From NCBI GenBank assembly GCA_021399435.1, contig JAJTUP010000016.1:1-64000 (forward strand): a stretch of 64,000 nucleotides of DNA, given 5' to 3'. Shown here piece after piece: positions 10,650 through 20,257 of the stretch. Below the pieces are notes generated by a model that was not told the DNA's origin, made no database searches, and saw only the letters and a program-made list of their open reading frames with translations. Each line of letters begins with the position of its first letter. Positions within the stretch are counted from its first letter, which is position 1. The position numbers and the translations under genes were made by a program. The stretch comes from Diaporthe sp. PMI_573. Lineage: Eukaryota; Ascomycota; Sordariomycetes; Diaporthales; Diaporthaceae.

Positions 10650-11082
10650 TAGTAATTATGGCAGATGAAACTGTACGCTTCGCGGATACTTTCGTAAAGG
10701 CCTGTTTCAGCAGAATCAGCATCATATGCAATTGAACTCGAGGTTAGCATCCTTGACCTTTGCCACTGAACCCCTCGCGGAAGTTCGCGTAACGTGACGT
10801 GCCCGTTCCCAAGCCGCGCTGGTAGTAGACTATCTGGGGGGTGTCGTCTCGGTCGTACGGGGTAATGCAACGGGCGATCATCGACACGTTGCTGCAGCTT
10901 CCTGCCTCGCGCTCGTCTTTCCAGGTGCCGTCGCAGCACACGATGAGTTTCCTTTTTAGATCGCTGTTGTGTTCAAGGGTGTTTTCAGGGCCCATTTTTG
11001 CTTTTGCCTTAGGAATTCTCGGTCGCTCCTTGGGCCTCGGTGCGCTCCCTTCGGCCTCTTGATGGGTGGTGTCGCTTTGCAT
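10650..11082 (-). pseudogene. DUF2235 protein, N-terminal part only
   Basis: ATG at 11082; exon 1 runs to 10758, and a 56-nt intron (10757-10702, GTCAAG...AACAG, with GCTAAC as a possible branch site) leads into exon 2. The protein has the DUF2235 signature KLIVCCDGTWKDE, then SNVSMIARCI, QIVYYQRGLGTG and, after the splice, GLYESIREAYSFICHNY. DUF2235 is an alpha/beta-hydrolase-like domain of about 300 or more residues; bacterial Tle1 phospholipase effectors share it. The expected continuation with the GFSRGA nucleophile elbow is missing: homology stops near 10650 and unrelated sequence follows. The catalytic Ser, Asp and His parts are therefore lost. The 5' end looks complete. Confidence 0.82.
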
Positions 11083-11289
11083 TGCGTTTAGCAGAAGCTA
11101 GCGAAACATCTCAGAATCGGTTTCGATCCGAGTTGGTGCCTTGCCTTAAGGAACGAAGTTCCGAAAGGCTCTTAGATGACGTGCGATAGCAGGGAACCCC
11201 GCCCCACCACACCGCCATTTCCTGCTTCCCGCTGCTCGAGGCTCGTGACTTTCTCCCTAATCACCCGCCTCAGTGATGCCCCTCCTATA

Positions 11290-11369
11290 ATGGCCGTCAC
11301 TGTACAGCAACTGCAGGTTTTATGTGAAGTTATTCGCAAATTTGCAGAATGGGTAACGAAAGGAAGTAA
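11290..11369 (+). other. Possible first exon of a truncated gene
   Basis: An ATG at 11290 opens MAVTVQQLQVLCEVIRKFAE and then WVTKG, followed by a good GTAAGT donor at 11366. No continuing exon was found before the Tc1-type element at 11506. This may be the start of a gene interrupted by that insertion, or a chance frame. Confidence 0.22.
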
Positions 11370-11505
11370 GTACTTGTGGCGATATTTGTAGCGCCAGGAT
11401 TGGCGTTGGCGCGCGTTCGGATCTAGGGGAGTCGAGCTGTATTTGAATCAACGGCCGAGGTACAGATGCCGATGACTCGCACTGTCCGATGCAGGGTAAG
11501 TTTTT

Positions 11506-12293
11506 CTTGTGTAGTGCATATACTTATATATACTAGATAGTACTTAAGTAATCGCTTATACTACCCTTGATTTAGAGTCGAAATAAAGTACCATTTTGTA
11601 CTTAAATACCCCTCACTAACTTTTAAGAAAGAATACGAGTGCTAAGGAGGAAGTTACTTTTGCTCATAACTGTATGATCTATATTTTAGCAGCTTATAAT
11701 GATATAGATGTCGTAAGACCGAGGTCCTCTGCCTGGCAACGCGACGGGTCACCTTTTTGGACCATCTCCTAGACTGTATGGCCCGAGTAATGCTACTAGT
11801 TAATAGCTCAACTTTATATTTATTACGGAGAAACGAGACTATCTCATCCCGGTGCAGCCATGGTTTGTTGTTAACTTGTGGCATAGCGCATCGAGTATAA
11901 ACGGTGTAATACTTGATGGTCGACCGATTCTATTCCGAGGGGTTTGTGTGGTCCCAAATCGACGGACATTGGCGCGGATTTGTCGAACTGTGCGTTTATT
12001 GCACTCAACTTTAGTAGCTATTTTACAGGTCGATATTTCACAAAGAAGCAAAGCTAGGATCTTGTGTTTAAACTTCAGTAGTTGGGGTGCCATCAAAGGC
12101 TTTTATACGGCAATATACTTGGCTGTACGAGTATAAAATAAGATCACTAAGAAGCATGGAGAAAGAAGAGCGGTTAGGAACGTTAGAAGTAGGGAGTGCC
12201 AGGGTTCCTAAAAACAGAGGTTTATTCCTACACTGCCAATTGGTCTAATTGTGGTTAAGCTACATCCAGTTTACAGTAAATACACTGTACAAG
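11506..12293 (-). mobile_element. Internally deleted Tc1/mariner element with matching ends
   Basis: Nearly matching terminal inverted repeats bound a 788-bp unit: 11506-11524 and 12275-12293 agree at 15 of 19 positions, and three of the four differences are transitions. Inside, only the N-terminal helix-turn-helix half of a transposase remains; the catalytic half is deleted. No convincing TA target duplication is left. It is a non-autonomous derivative, unrelated in position to the transposase C-terminal half at 6220-6520. Confidence 0.72.
11654..12093 (-). pseudogene. Tc1/mariner transposase, N-terminal DNA-binding half
   Basis: From an ATG at 12093 (a TTG precedes it) the frame encodes HKILALLLCEISTCKIAT, then NKRTVRQIRANVRRFGTTQTP and a GRPSSIT linker: the paired helix-turn-helix of fungal Tc1-like transposases. 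A frameshift near 11860 moves the reading to a second frame with HRDEIVSFLRNKYKVELL and ends in LLKYRSYSYEQK at 11654. The next expected segment (VFVDESG with the first catalytic Asp) is absent, so the protein stops just before the DDE domain. It could at most bind element ends. Confidence 0.85.
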
Positions 12294-12724
12294 CCACGTG
12301 TGGCGTATGTAGTTAGTGCTTACTCTTTCTTTTTACAAACCTACAAGGCGGACACTCGTTTCGGTCTACCCTGTAATTCTATGCTGCTTGTAGCTAGTTC
12401 TTGATGACAGGGAGGCTTTCCCCATTTTTTATTATTTGCTTGTTTTCTTTCAAGGATTTCTATCTCGTTTAGCTAAAGAGGCTAGGCCCTTATAGCTTCA
12501 ATCACATGGGCTGGTCCCATTTCTCATCTGCCAGTTTTATGTTGCATCGACCAAAACTGCCGAGTCCGCTTTTACACCCCTGCTTGTAGGAGTTTCGCTT
12601 CCGGGTGGGAAAAGGCCTTTGCACTACTCATTACTAACCCCATTCACCTCGGCGCTATTGCCTGCTTTCGGAACCTTAAAAGGCGGGAGGTATGGGCTGG
12701 CACAGATATGCAAACTACCACAGT

Positions 12725-12738
12725 ATACTGTACAGTAT
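12725..12738. repeat. 14-bp perfect palindrome
   Basis: ATACTGTACAGTAT at 12725-12738 is perfectly self-complementary. It could be a binding site for a dimeric regulator or simply a chance palindrome. Confidence 0.6.
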
Positions 12739-12808
12739 GGCGGTCTCCAAGCTTAAGGGTGCCAAGCTTCGGAGAAATTGGCATGCCGGCCAATCATAGC
12801 ACCAGCTT

Positions 12809-12833
12809 AGACTCGTTCAAATTGAACGAGTCT
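12809..12833. repeat. 25-bp palindrome, 12-bp arms
   Basis: The left arm AGACTCGTTCAA and right arm TTGAACGAGTCT are exact reverse complements separated by one base. The site lies about 300 bp upstream of the ORF at 13133 and may be an operator-like site or a cruciform-prone sequence. Confidence 0.75.
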
Positions 12834-13132
12834 CATCACCCGGCACGTAAGCGTGGTAGCACAGGCTAGCATTTCAAGGATATCATCACCTTTCCGCTTT
12901 ACACACGGAAAGCAGCCACTTAACGCCCCACTCTGGTCACCACAGCTGCCTATATAGAAGCGCATTAATCACCCAGGGAGTCAGCAAAGCAGAGAATCGA
13001 CTCTCGAGCGAAGCAAGACAACCTTATAACCCGCCGAGTATACAACGCTCACCCAGGTTTCCTCATATCACCGATTACGAGCACTACACCCTCAATGGAA
13101 GAGAGGATTTCGAGCAATACTACTGCTTTCTA

Positions 13133-15045
13133 ATGGAATCGCAAGCCAAGTTTCTAAAAAAAAAGTTCAATGACAATGTTCGCCGCTGCGGAACCGACGC
13201 TGAGAAGTTCTATCTGTGCGGGCAGATGCGCAGCTACCTGCTGGATCAGCATGATTCATTGGGAACATTTATTGCTGTTACTGAGCGGGTAATGCGTATT
13301 GTCTGCCCAAGATATGAAAATTATAAAAAAAGGAGGCAGATACATGAGAAGGTCGACGACGAAGAAGAAGAATGGCAGCGTTTTATCGGCGTTGCAGCCA
13401 GCGGATTTGAAGTTATTGAGAAGTGTTTGCCACACCTAAAGACTGCAAGCCTTGTCTGGGGCCGCGATTAAATTTAACATTACTGCTGGCACTATAGAGG
13501 CTGGGCTTTCTGCAAGAAACTGGGCACTGTCGCGAAGATAATGAGATGGCCGGAGTTTGTTGTTAAGGCAAACCGACTGTTGTGGCGAAGAGCCTGCATG
13601 GAGCGTAAGTACAGGAGGCGCTACATTTGAAACTTTCTAGATACGCTTGACGGGAACGAGCTACTTTATCTGCAAGCCTGGCGGGACAACCGCTCGTACA
13701 TCAAAGAGAAAGACCCTGATTAGATCAAGTTTTACCCCGTGGTCCTGGCTTCTAGAGAGTTGCCTAATGGGTTTGGCTTCGATAAATTTGGCCTCCTAGT
13801 CTGCAGCAATTATGCTCTACTACCTATACACTACCCAACCGACGTACCCAAGATTGGTTCCGAGACAGCCAAGTCTGTGGGTTTCGAGACCTTTGATGGC
13901 AGCCGCCGATCTGTGGACCAAGACACGACAATAACCTCACCATTATCAAAATCATCAAGCAAAGCGCCGTCAAGTGACCTCGGGTTTGACTCCACTTCTA
14001 GCCAGCATTTAGATTTCACTCCCAGTAGGGAGAGTATAGATTTAAGGGTTCTCAGTATTCCTGACACTGTTCCTCACCGTCCCCAGATCCTAAGGCACTG
14101 GGGGAGGCGGCTGATGTTTAAGCCTCGGAAGCTGACCATAACGCCACTGAAGATAGCATTGCTGGAACTGATGGGCCGTGTCATCCTAAGGTGCCAGCGC
14201 TTTGCCGAAGAAAGGGCCGTATCTCTAAGTTAACATCAAAAGACAGCAGACACCATATAAAAGAAACCCCTAGGCAACTCGAAACAGCAAACTTGGAGCA
14301 GTGCTGTCTAGCCACTGTTCCACCTAAGCTTATACAGATTCTCGACCTTGAAAGCTTGGATCGCGCTGCTATACTGTGTGTAACCAACCACGTTTAGTAT
14401 ATCGACGGCGCTATCTCGTAAGAATTATACGTAAAACACTTGAGGAAGTTTGCAGAGGCACTTGTCATTTCTAAGCAGGATGGTCGAGATATTCTACCTA
14501 CAGCCACGGGTCTCCGACAATGCCGGGCCTTGCTTACTAACGCCGATAGACATCCCGCACACAGGAGAATCAGGCTTGACAAGCAATTATACAGTCAAAG
14601 ACCTTTAATAAATACTATAGCTCAAAAAAGTCGGCCGATATACAACCAGGTTGGTAATGAAGCATTCGGGAAGCAAACCCTCAATCAGCTCAAAACAAAG
14701 CGGCAAAAAGCAACCTCAAGCTCCTACAGAGAGGTGACCGACAAGCTGGTTTACAACATATTGCTGCAGAGTATGCCACCGGTAATGAGAGAGTCGAGCA
14801 CCACTAAGGCACATCTTTGGTCCGGAGATGAGGCAGCGGTAATGGTCGAAATCCGCACTCCCGGGGTTCCTGTTTTCACGCAGGGGCAGCAGCGATTTTG
14901 CTGGCGTAAAGGTTGCCCTATCAGGCAGCTGTTTCATCGAATAGTGGATTTCAATCGGCTAGTGGCTGTCCGGATACCATTACTTAGTGTACGCGGGCCT
15001 TCCTTCCAATACAAAGATCTGGGAAAGGTGGGGGAGCGCTTCTAA
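13133..15045 (+). pseudogene. Unrecognised multi-exon protein, decayed
   Basis: Several plus-strand frames follow one another. From ATG 13133, 112 residues (CGTDAEKFYLCGQMRSYLL, later KVDDEEEEWQRF) end at a stop at 13469-13471. The next coding-like piece (HYCWHYRGWAFCKKLGTVAK) leads to a possible 36-nt intron at 13605-13640, then LLYLQAWRDNRSYIKEKDP. That piece is interrupted by TAG at about 13721 in CAG-like context and opens again as 13739-14233 (Ser/Thr-rich middle). A further open frame, 14440-15045, begins RKFAEALVISKQDGRDILP. I could not assign any of these to a domain, and they may be one gene or two. Stops and frame changes point to decay, milder than in the retrotransposons. Confidence 0.4.
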
Positions 15046-15360
15046 GGCAATCGGTCTACGACTGATCCCTAGAGCCTTTGCGACTTCTGCAGCCCGCTTC
15101 CTCCCTCGATCCTTCCCTCCTTCCTGGATGGTAAGAATTATTAGCTGCTGTTACGCATGCGTGATGCGGCCCGACCAGTAGCTGGAGGAGAGAGACTCAC
15201 AGAACCAAGCCAACCCGGGAATGAGTGGCATGACGCTTCAAAATGGGTTCTCCTTTCAGAGGGTAGACATAATACGGCACCTCGCATGGACAGCTACAGA
15301 CTTTCAACCTGGATTACAGCCCAAGAGGGCTGCATCGGATTTGGATAGATGTCACGTCCA

Positions 15361-15893
15361 ACCCGTGAGGAATATTGTGATTAGATACTAAACCCCAGCG
15401 GATTCCACAGGGGCAGCCGTTGGAGATATTTTATTCTCCGTCCAGGCTAGACGGTCTTTTTTACCTTAGGCACAATTTACTTTCTCTTCCGAGTTGAAGG
15501 CGCTTAGATACATGTACTGGGCGGTCATACCCTACAGTAGACGGGTATTAGTCTATAGCTAGACGTTGTGGGCAAGCAGTTGAAATATGCTGGTGTCATA
15601 GACAAAGATTTAGACAAATATCCAAAGACTATCTCAATTGTTACGGATCTTGTCGTTAAGAAAGTAAAGAGCAGTGGGGCGGATGAGTTTGGTGGTAAAC
15701 AGGGATTACAGGAGATTTGCAACCAAATAACTGTAAGTGGTTCCTAAACATGATTTTCAGACTTCCTAATAACAGCTTCCAGGCAATTCAGAACGCTACC
15801 ACGGGTCTCAGTATTCCTTTGGAAATCGAGAGAGAGCTTATGAGACTGGCATCAGGCTCTACATACCCTGACCAAAATGCTAACGCCCCTTAG
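15361..15893 (+). pseudogene. JmjC-domain protein fragment, RIP-mutated
   Basis: One frame with five TAG codons (15382-15384, 15448-15450, 15505-15507, 15538-15540, 15556-15558), most where Gln or Trp is expected, reads RWRYFILRPG-TVFFTLGTI, YFLFRVEGA and GKQLKYAGVIDKDLDKYP. This matches the C-terminal JmjC region of fungal demethylase-like proteins, where GTIH gives the third iron-binding His; here it is Tyr (GTIY, a C-to-T change). A 50-nt intron (15733-15782) then joins in phase to an exon reading AIQNATTGLSIPLEIERELM and a natural stop at 15891-15893. It is an inactive relic of a 2-oxoglutarate-dependent oxygenase; the N-terminal part is missing or beyond recognition. Confidence 0.68.
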
Positions 15894-15992
15894 CGTAGAG
15901 CCTTGCCACATCTTTTTCCTTTCAAGAAGTAATTGTTATAGAAACGGGAATAGTATCTGGACAGATTTAAAGACGTTGGTTTATTCTTTGGA

Positions 15993-16026
15993 GACGCATT
16001 GGCTTGGATGTCCAAGCCAATGCGTC
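15993..16026. repeat. Perfect inverted repeat, 16-bp arms, 2-nt loop
   Basis: The left arm GACGCATTGGCTTGGA (15993-16008) and right arm TCCAAGCCAATGCGTC (16011-16026) are exact reverse complements with TG between them. There is no T-run after it, so it is not a bacterial-type terminator. It lies about 100 bp beyond the JmjC relic. Such a long perfect near-palindrome could be a cruciform, a hairpin footprint left by a DNA transposon, or a binding site. Confidence 0.9.
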
Positions 16027-16234
16027 ATTCTTGTTCAAGGAGGGCAGGGCTCTTCAATAAAGCGACTAATGGTGTTCTCTTACTGCCCGTGTGCGCACTC
16101 GGGGCCTTGTTCCAATCGAATTCTGTCTTGCCCACGAAACATGTATCGCGGCAGCCTCGATTGTACTGATGACTAGCTGGCGGTAGTCTTGAAGGGGAAA
16201 GATCAGAAAGGCCTATTATGTTACCATTTCGACC

Positions 16235-16528
16235 TCAAGATTTGTCCTCCTCGTCTTTCGACGACATAGAGATGTTCCAGGCGCTCTGCTCCTCCAAATC
16301 GCCGTAGTACTTGTCTTGATGTTGCAGCGTGGCGTTGCTCTTTTCCATGAGTGGGCAAATTACGGGATGCAGAATGAAAAGCACGCTTACGATACAGGTA
16401 GTACCGTAAAACATCCGACTGCTAGATGATCTCTCATGGCAGAAGTGGTTTTCAGGATAGGCCCTCCTATCAAGTAAAAGCTTTGTTGTGGGCAATCGTA
16501 TTTCGGGTCGCTCACAGCTGGGATCCAT
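16235..16528 (-). CDS. Small hypothetical membrane protein (97 residues)
   Basis: ATG at 16528 opens MDPSCERPEIRLPTTKLLLD. One hydrophobic stretch near residues 40-61 (FYGTTCIVSVLFILHPVICP) could span a membrane, followed by a polar acidic tail (SSKDEEDKS). A slightly longer frame starts with TTG, so I preferred the ATG. No homology was recognised. A divergent plus-strand frame starts at 16695. The coding status is uncertain. Confidence 0.35.
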   Translation of the reverse strand: MDPSCERPEIRLPTTKLLLDRRAYPENHFCHERSSSSRMFYGTTCIVSVLFILHPVICPLMEKSNATLQHQDKYYGDLEEQSAWNISMSSKDEEDKS

Positions 16529-16694
16529 AGTGTCGATGCGCCGCAAGGGAATAGTATATATTGGACAGAAACAACACCCGTTTACAAATCTCTCTTCAAA
16601 CTAGGAAACCTGAAGATTCCTCCCTCGTCGGCCCTCTCTTTATCTGAACTACACCTTCACCTTCTACCTCAAAACAACTACATAGCCTAAGGCT

Positions 16695-16904
16695 GTGCCT
16701 GCCATCAATAGCGAAGTACATGTAGGCGAAAAAGCGCCTACTAACTCCCAAGACCATGACCTGGGCTGTGCGACTTCCTCAAGCCAGACCTCAGGAGACG
16801 ATTCTCTGGGACCAGCTGAAGCTGCTAAACTCTCCCTTTTAGTCTGGGGGCCTTGGCTGATATTTGCACTGGCGATTGCGCTATTCTTGCTTCATTCAAT
16901 GTAA
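16695..16904 (+). CDS. Possible tail-anchored protein or last exon
   Basis: A 69-codon frame ends in a strongly hydrophobic segment (LLVWGPWLIFALAIALFLLH) just before the stop, as in tail-anchored proteins. It has no ATG start: the frame opens at GTG, shortly after an in-frame TAG that could be an intron acceptor (CTACATAG). It may be the last exon of a gene whose first exon I could not place. Function unknown. Confidence 0.3.
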   Translation: MPAINSEVHVGEKAPTNSQDHDLGCATSSSQTSGDDSLGPAEAAKLSLLVWGPWLIFALAIALFLLHSM

Positions 16905-16927
16905 ATCCCCCTCTTTTAGCATATGTT

Positions 16928-17200
16928 TTATAAGGAATCATGAGTTAACATGTAAGAGGCAGTTACAATTGAACTAGGAGGGTTTAAGAACGAGGGCCTG
17001 ACAAAATATCTCGCTCCGGCTTCAGGCTGAGCCCTTGTATATGTGCCGTTTGTAGAGGATAACTCGCTTTCCGTTTCTTTGATACCCTTGTACACCTTTC
17101 GAAGTTGGTCACCATGGTACTCAGGACTTACAGAATGCGAATACATCCGGAAAGCATGCTGCCGCTCTTGGCTTGAGAGACTGTTGGAGTAAACATTCAC
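16928..17200 (-). CDS. Hypothetical ORF, 90 residues
   Basis: ATG at 17200 opens MNVYSNSLSSQERQHAFRMY, a mostly polar sequence with no recognised domain. It lies between the small TM-containing frame at 16695-16904 and the TPR relic on the same strand. It could be a short fragment or a chance frame. Confidence 0.22.
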   Translation of the reverse strand: MNVYSNSLSSQERQHAFRMYSHSVSPEYHGDQLRKVYKGIKETESELSSTNGTYTRAQPEAGARYFVRPSFLNPPSSIVTASYMLTHDSL

Positions 17201-17396
17201 GAAGAGGCCCCAGTCTTGTTGGCTTGCTAGTGAACAAGCGCCTGCCTCCCGACGTAGGTACAGCGGGATCCAACGTTGAAGTACCCTGAGCGGGTGCTTT
17301 TCCTTCGAAACAATTATATATAAATGACATCCATATCAGTGTTACTTGAAGCACTGCGGCAGACGTCTTCTCAAATTCTCTAGTCCTTCGCCATCC

Positions 17397-17986
17397 TCAA
17401 ACATTATGTCTTTCTCCAAGTCTAAGGATATTTCGCTGGCCATCCTCACACTTCGAATGGACTATATCTATTATGCATTCTTCATCTCCTGCTTTCTCAT
17501 ACTTTTGGCCTACCTTCATATCCTTATATGGCAGATTTTCCCGCCCGCTGTGCCATACTTCCTCTTTCCTGAGGAGGATTGTAAGCCTCGTTTTACACGT
17601 AGAGCTTCCCTCCAATGTGACCGGGACTGCTCGGGAGGGCACGAGCGAGCCATTGTCATGTGCAATCGCACGTGTCCGAGTCGATCGACGATGTCAGGAC
17701 ATTTAAGCCTGTTGAAGAGATTCAATAGGCCTTCCAAGATGGCTGTCGCCTCGTGTAATCCGCCTTGTCTGACATGCACCCCAGACAAAGATAAGGGAAG
17801 GCGCCAACGACCCTCAACGGACTCAATAGCAGACTCGAGCACAGACTTGGCTCGCAGCAGGTGCTGGTGCTGGTGATCTCGGAGAGATAGTCTAACTCGT
17901 AATATATCTGCAAGAGCGCTCTGAATGATGATAACCTTGGAGGGCCAGACCCCGTAAGTAACCGCACAACACTGTTCAAAACACAC
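17397..17986 (-). pseudogene. TPR-repeat protein fragment
   Basis: The minus-strand frame contains LLRAKSVLESAIESVEG, LSLSGVHVRQGGLHEATAIL, CPDIVDRLGHVRLHMTMAR and SRSHWREAL, the helical pairs of a TPR array as found in the C-terminal part of fungal NLR/TPR proteins. Near 17560-17600 a small intron could carry the reading into a second frame (KEEVWHSGRENLPYKDMKVG) that ends at 17397. The upstream (5') end is not defined; exon-like frames continue at 18327-18572 and 18600-18899. A plus-strand frame over the same DNA has a hydrophobic stretch, but the TPR reading fits known proteins better. Confidence 0.55.
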
Positions 17987-18326
17987 CTTAACACGATCTT
18001 CCTCGTCCGCTGTTCCGCTTGAAACTTCAAATGTTGTTAGCTAGCCACCGTGCCTAATGGTTGGTGTTCTGTTCTTACAATCCGTCACACTATGGCCTAG
18101 TCTTCCTAGATCATCATAAACATCAGATAATATTCTTTCGCGCACCTCGCAACGCCTCTGGTCTTTTATTCTGAAGGCAAGAATTCGTGTCACTTCTTTA
18201 CCCGTGAAATATATCGAATCAGCTCTAAGTTGCAACAGGGTCTATGAGATGCAGAAGACTTCCATTTCAAATGGACTGAGCTTTCAATTTCCTGTCGAAA
18301 TGTTTGGTTGTTGGAATACGTCTGAT

Positions 18327-18899
18327 TTAAGGCATTGAAATGACGGGCCTGCGTCTTCCCAAAAGCGTTCTGGCTTCTGGAAAAGTCAAGCCAATTTTGA
18401 ATTCTCTTCCTGAAGCCAGCCCTCCATTAGTCTTCCAGCCCCTCTGTAGAGTTCGAGAAGGTCTCCATGACTGAGGGTACGATAGGAGCGTTGGAAGAAG
18501 GACACATCCTTGGATCTCAACGTGCTCAGCTCGTATGACAGGTCTACCCCTCTCCAGGTCACGTGCGTCCATTAGATCGTGATCGCGACTTGCTAAAACT
18601 CACATTTTCAAGTGTTCCCATGCATTCTCTGCTAGGTAGCTCGCAATGCACGGATGAACATCTTCCCATCTCCCAACCTCTTCCGCAGACATGTTATAAC
18701 GGACCCTCAAGATAACCATACACTTTCCTCGCCACATCAATATTTGAGAAATACCAATAGAATCCGGCTTTCGCGGCAAAAGGTATGATGGATAGAACTG
18801 TGGTTCCAGGTGATCCCATGTTGATGAAGCAAGGAAACCGAACCATCCGGCCCGAGATCCCTTGCAAAATTCATCGAAGCTCCCTGGACTGGTATCCAA
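18327..18899 (-). pseudogene. Exon-like frames upstream of the TPR fragment
   Basis: Minus-strand frame 18600-18899 (TSPGSFDEFCKGSRAGWFGF, then TWDHLEPQFYPSYLLPRKP) ends at a good GTGAGT donor after AWEHLKM. A further frame, 18327-18572, lies downstream. They run in the same direction as the TPR relic and may be its 5' exons. No domain was recognised, so the link is an inference from strand and spacing. Confidence 0.3.
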
Positions 18900-19829
18900 A
18901 AGATCAGATAGCCTTCATTCTATAGTTGAAGACTGGAGACTATAGGAAGGCGAATCGTCCTGCATTTGTAGGTTGACGACTGACCACGATGGGGGCTTCC
19001 CAATGGGGAGTTTGGGACCTGAGAAAGATGAGCATTCTTCCAAAGAATGACAACTGTATGCGACCCTCTTTGGAGGGTTCATCGCACTCTATTCTCTAAT
19101 CAGGCTCATCCAAATTTGCTGGCTACTCATTCTGCCATGGCTTGTCGTCGGCTTCGCGCGTCATATCCAGTATCCTCTCGTGGTGCAGAGGCGGTTTTGG
19201 ATGAGTATCACACGATTGGAGATACTTGTGTTTCTCGTCTATCTGGCTGTGAATATCACTGTCATTTGTACTGTATTCTATATATAATAGCATGTTCTGA
19301 ACGTATAGAATTCTACTATTGTATTTCTGATCTACTGTTATTAGTATTGTTTTTTTTTATCTAATGCCGGGTCTTTGAGCATTTACCACCGTATGAAGGG
19401 ACCGCATATAGCTTTGTATGTATACGGATTGAGAACGAAACCACCTTATAGCATTCCACGATAAAAGAAGATTATATTCCCATATAATAAAGACATGCGA
19501 CCTGTGGATTTTGTGCCTGAGTAGAGATGTTTGTAACCTTGACCCATTTTTCGGCTGGGGTGGCAGAGTTCCAAGGCCGTGACCTCCTAATTAGCCACAG
19601 CAGCCAAATTTGAACGATAGAGTAACCTTAGAAGCAGAACTGGTGGGAGTTGAATCCCTAGATTCACTTAGACACGCTGCTTTCTTTATTCTGAAGTGCC
19701 GGTTTCTAGACTCAGTTAATTACGATTGGCCAAGCCCTTGTTCCCATGCTAACCTTATTCGTGTTTGCTCTTATAGATATATTACTTCATTCATTCCTTT
19801 ATAGGCCCAATATAATAGCAAAATCTATA
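18900..19829. other. No gene seen
   Basis: A T-rich run and short frames (for example 19047-19364) have no recognisable content. The sequence gradually becomes AT-rich towards the pogo-type element. No repeats or RNA genes were noted. Confidence 0.3.
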
Positions 19830-20001
19830 ACGTGGTTCACCAGTCAGTGGGTTATACCAGTTAGTAGGATACTTTTGCTAATTTAACCAACTTTTGCTAA
19901 CCCCAGCACCTACTAGGTACCAAAGGGTTAGTTAAAATTAGCACTAATTAGTACCAACTACTTTAAATTCCTTATTTCCAATTAATTCGGTTAATTTAGA
20001 G
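19830..20001. repeat. Pogo-type element, left terminal inverted repeat
   Basis: 172 bp matching the reverse complement of 21983-22154 with scattered C/T and G/A differences. The left copy carries more T/A at the differing sites (for example GGGTTATACC against AGGTCATACC), so it took more RIP hits. Confidence 0.9.
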
Positions 20002-20257
20002 AGGTTAGTACTGCTATAGTACTAGTTTAAAGTAGACGACTTTTGGTAGGAAAATCAGCTTCCCTACTAAAATAGAGCATTTTAGCCATATAGGATCAAC
20101 CTTAATCTATACTAGCCAGACCAACTATTTAGGCAGTCTACCGCAAACTGCTTGAAAATATACTATTATTTACTTAGAATCTAAATAACTAGACTCTTCT
20201 ACATCTTTTTTATAAGTTCTTACATTATACCTAGTCTTGCCACAGTTACTATATTAT

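Larger units (their letters stand above)
12294..13132. other. Intergenic stretch with palindromes
   Basis: No ORF is supported. Two perfect palindromes lie here: a 14-bp one at 12725-12738 and a 25-bp one at 12809-12833. The base composition is normal. The last ~130 bp are open in the frame of the downstream ORF but without an ATG. The region could contain the promoter of the gene beginning at 13133. Confidence 0.4.

Noticed and set aside
6220..12093. One Tc1 transposase split by a 5-kb insertion
   Set aside because: Both halves are on the minus strand in the right order, but the N-terminal half has its own matching end repeats on both sides, so it is a separate deleted element, and about 80 central residues are missing.
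17406..17876. Plus-strand frame with a hydrophobic segment
   Set aside because: The opposite strand gives a recognisable TPR pattern, so this frame is probably a shadow; I keep the minus-strand reading.
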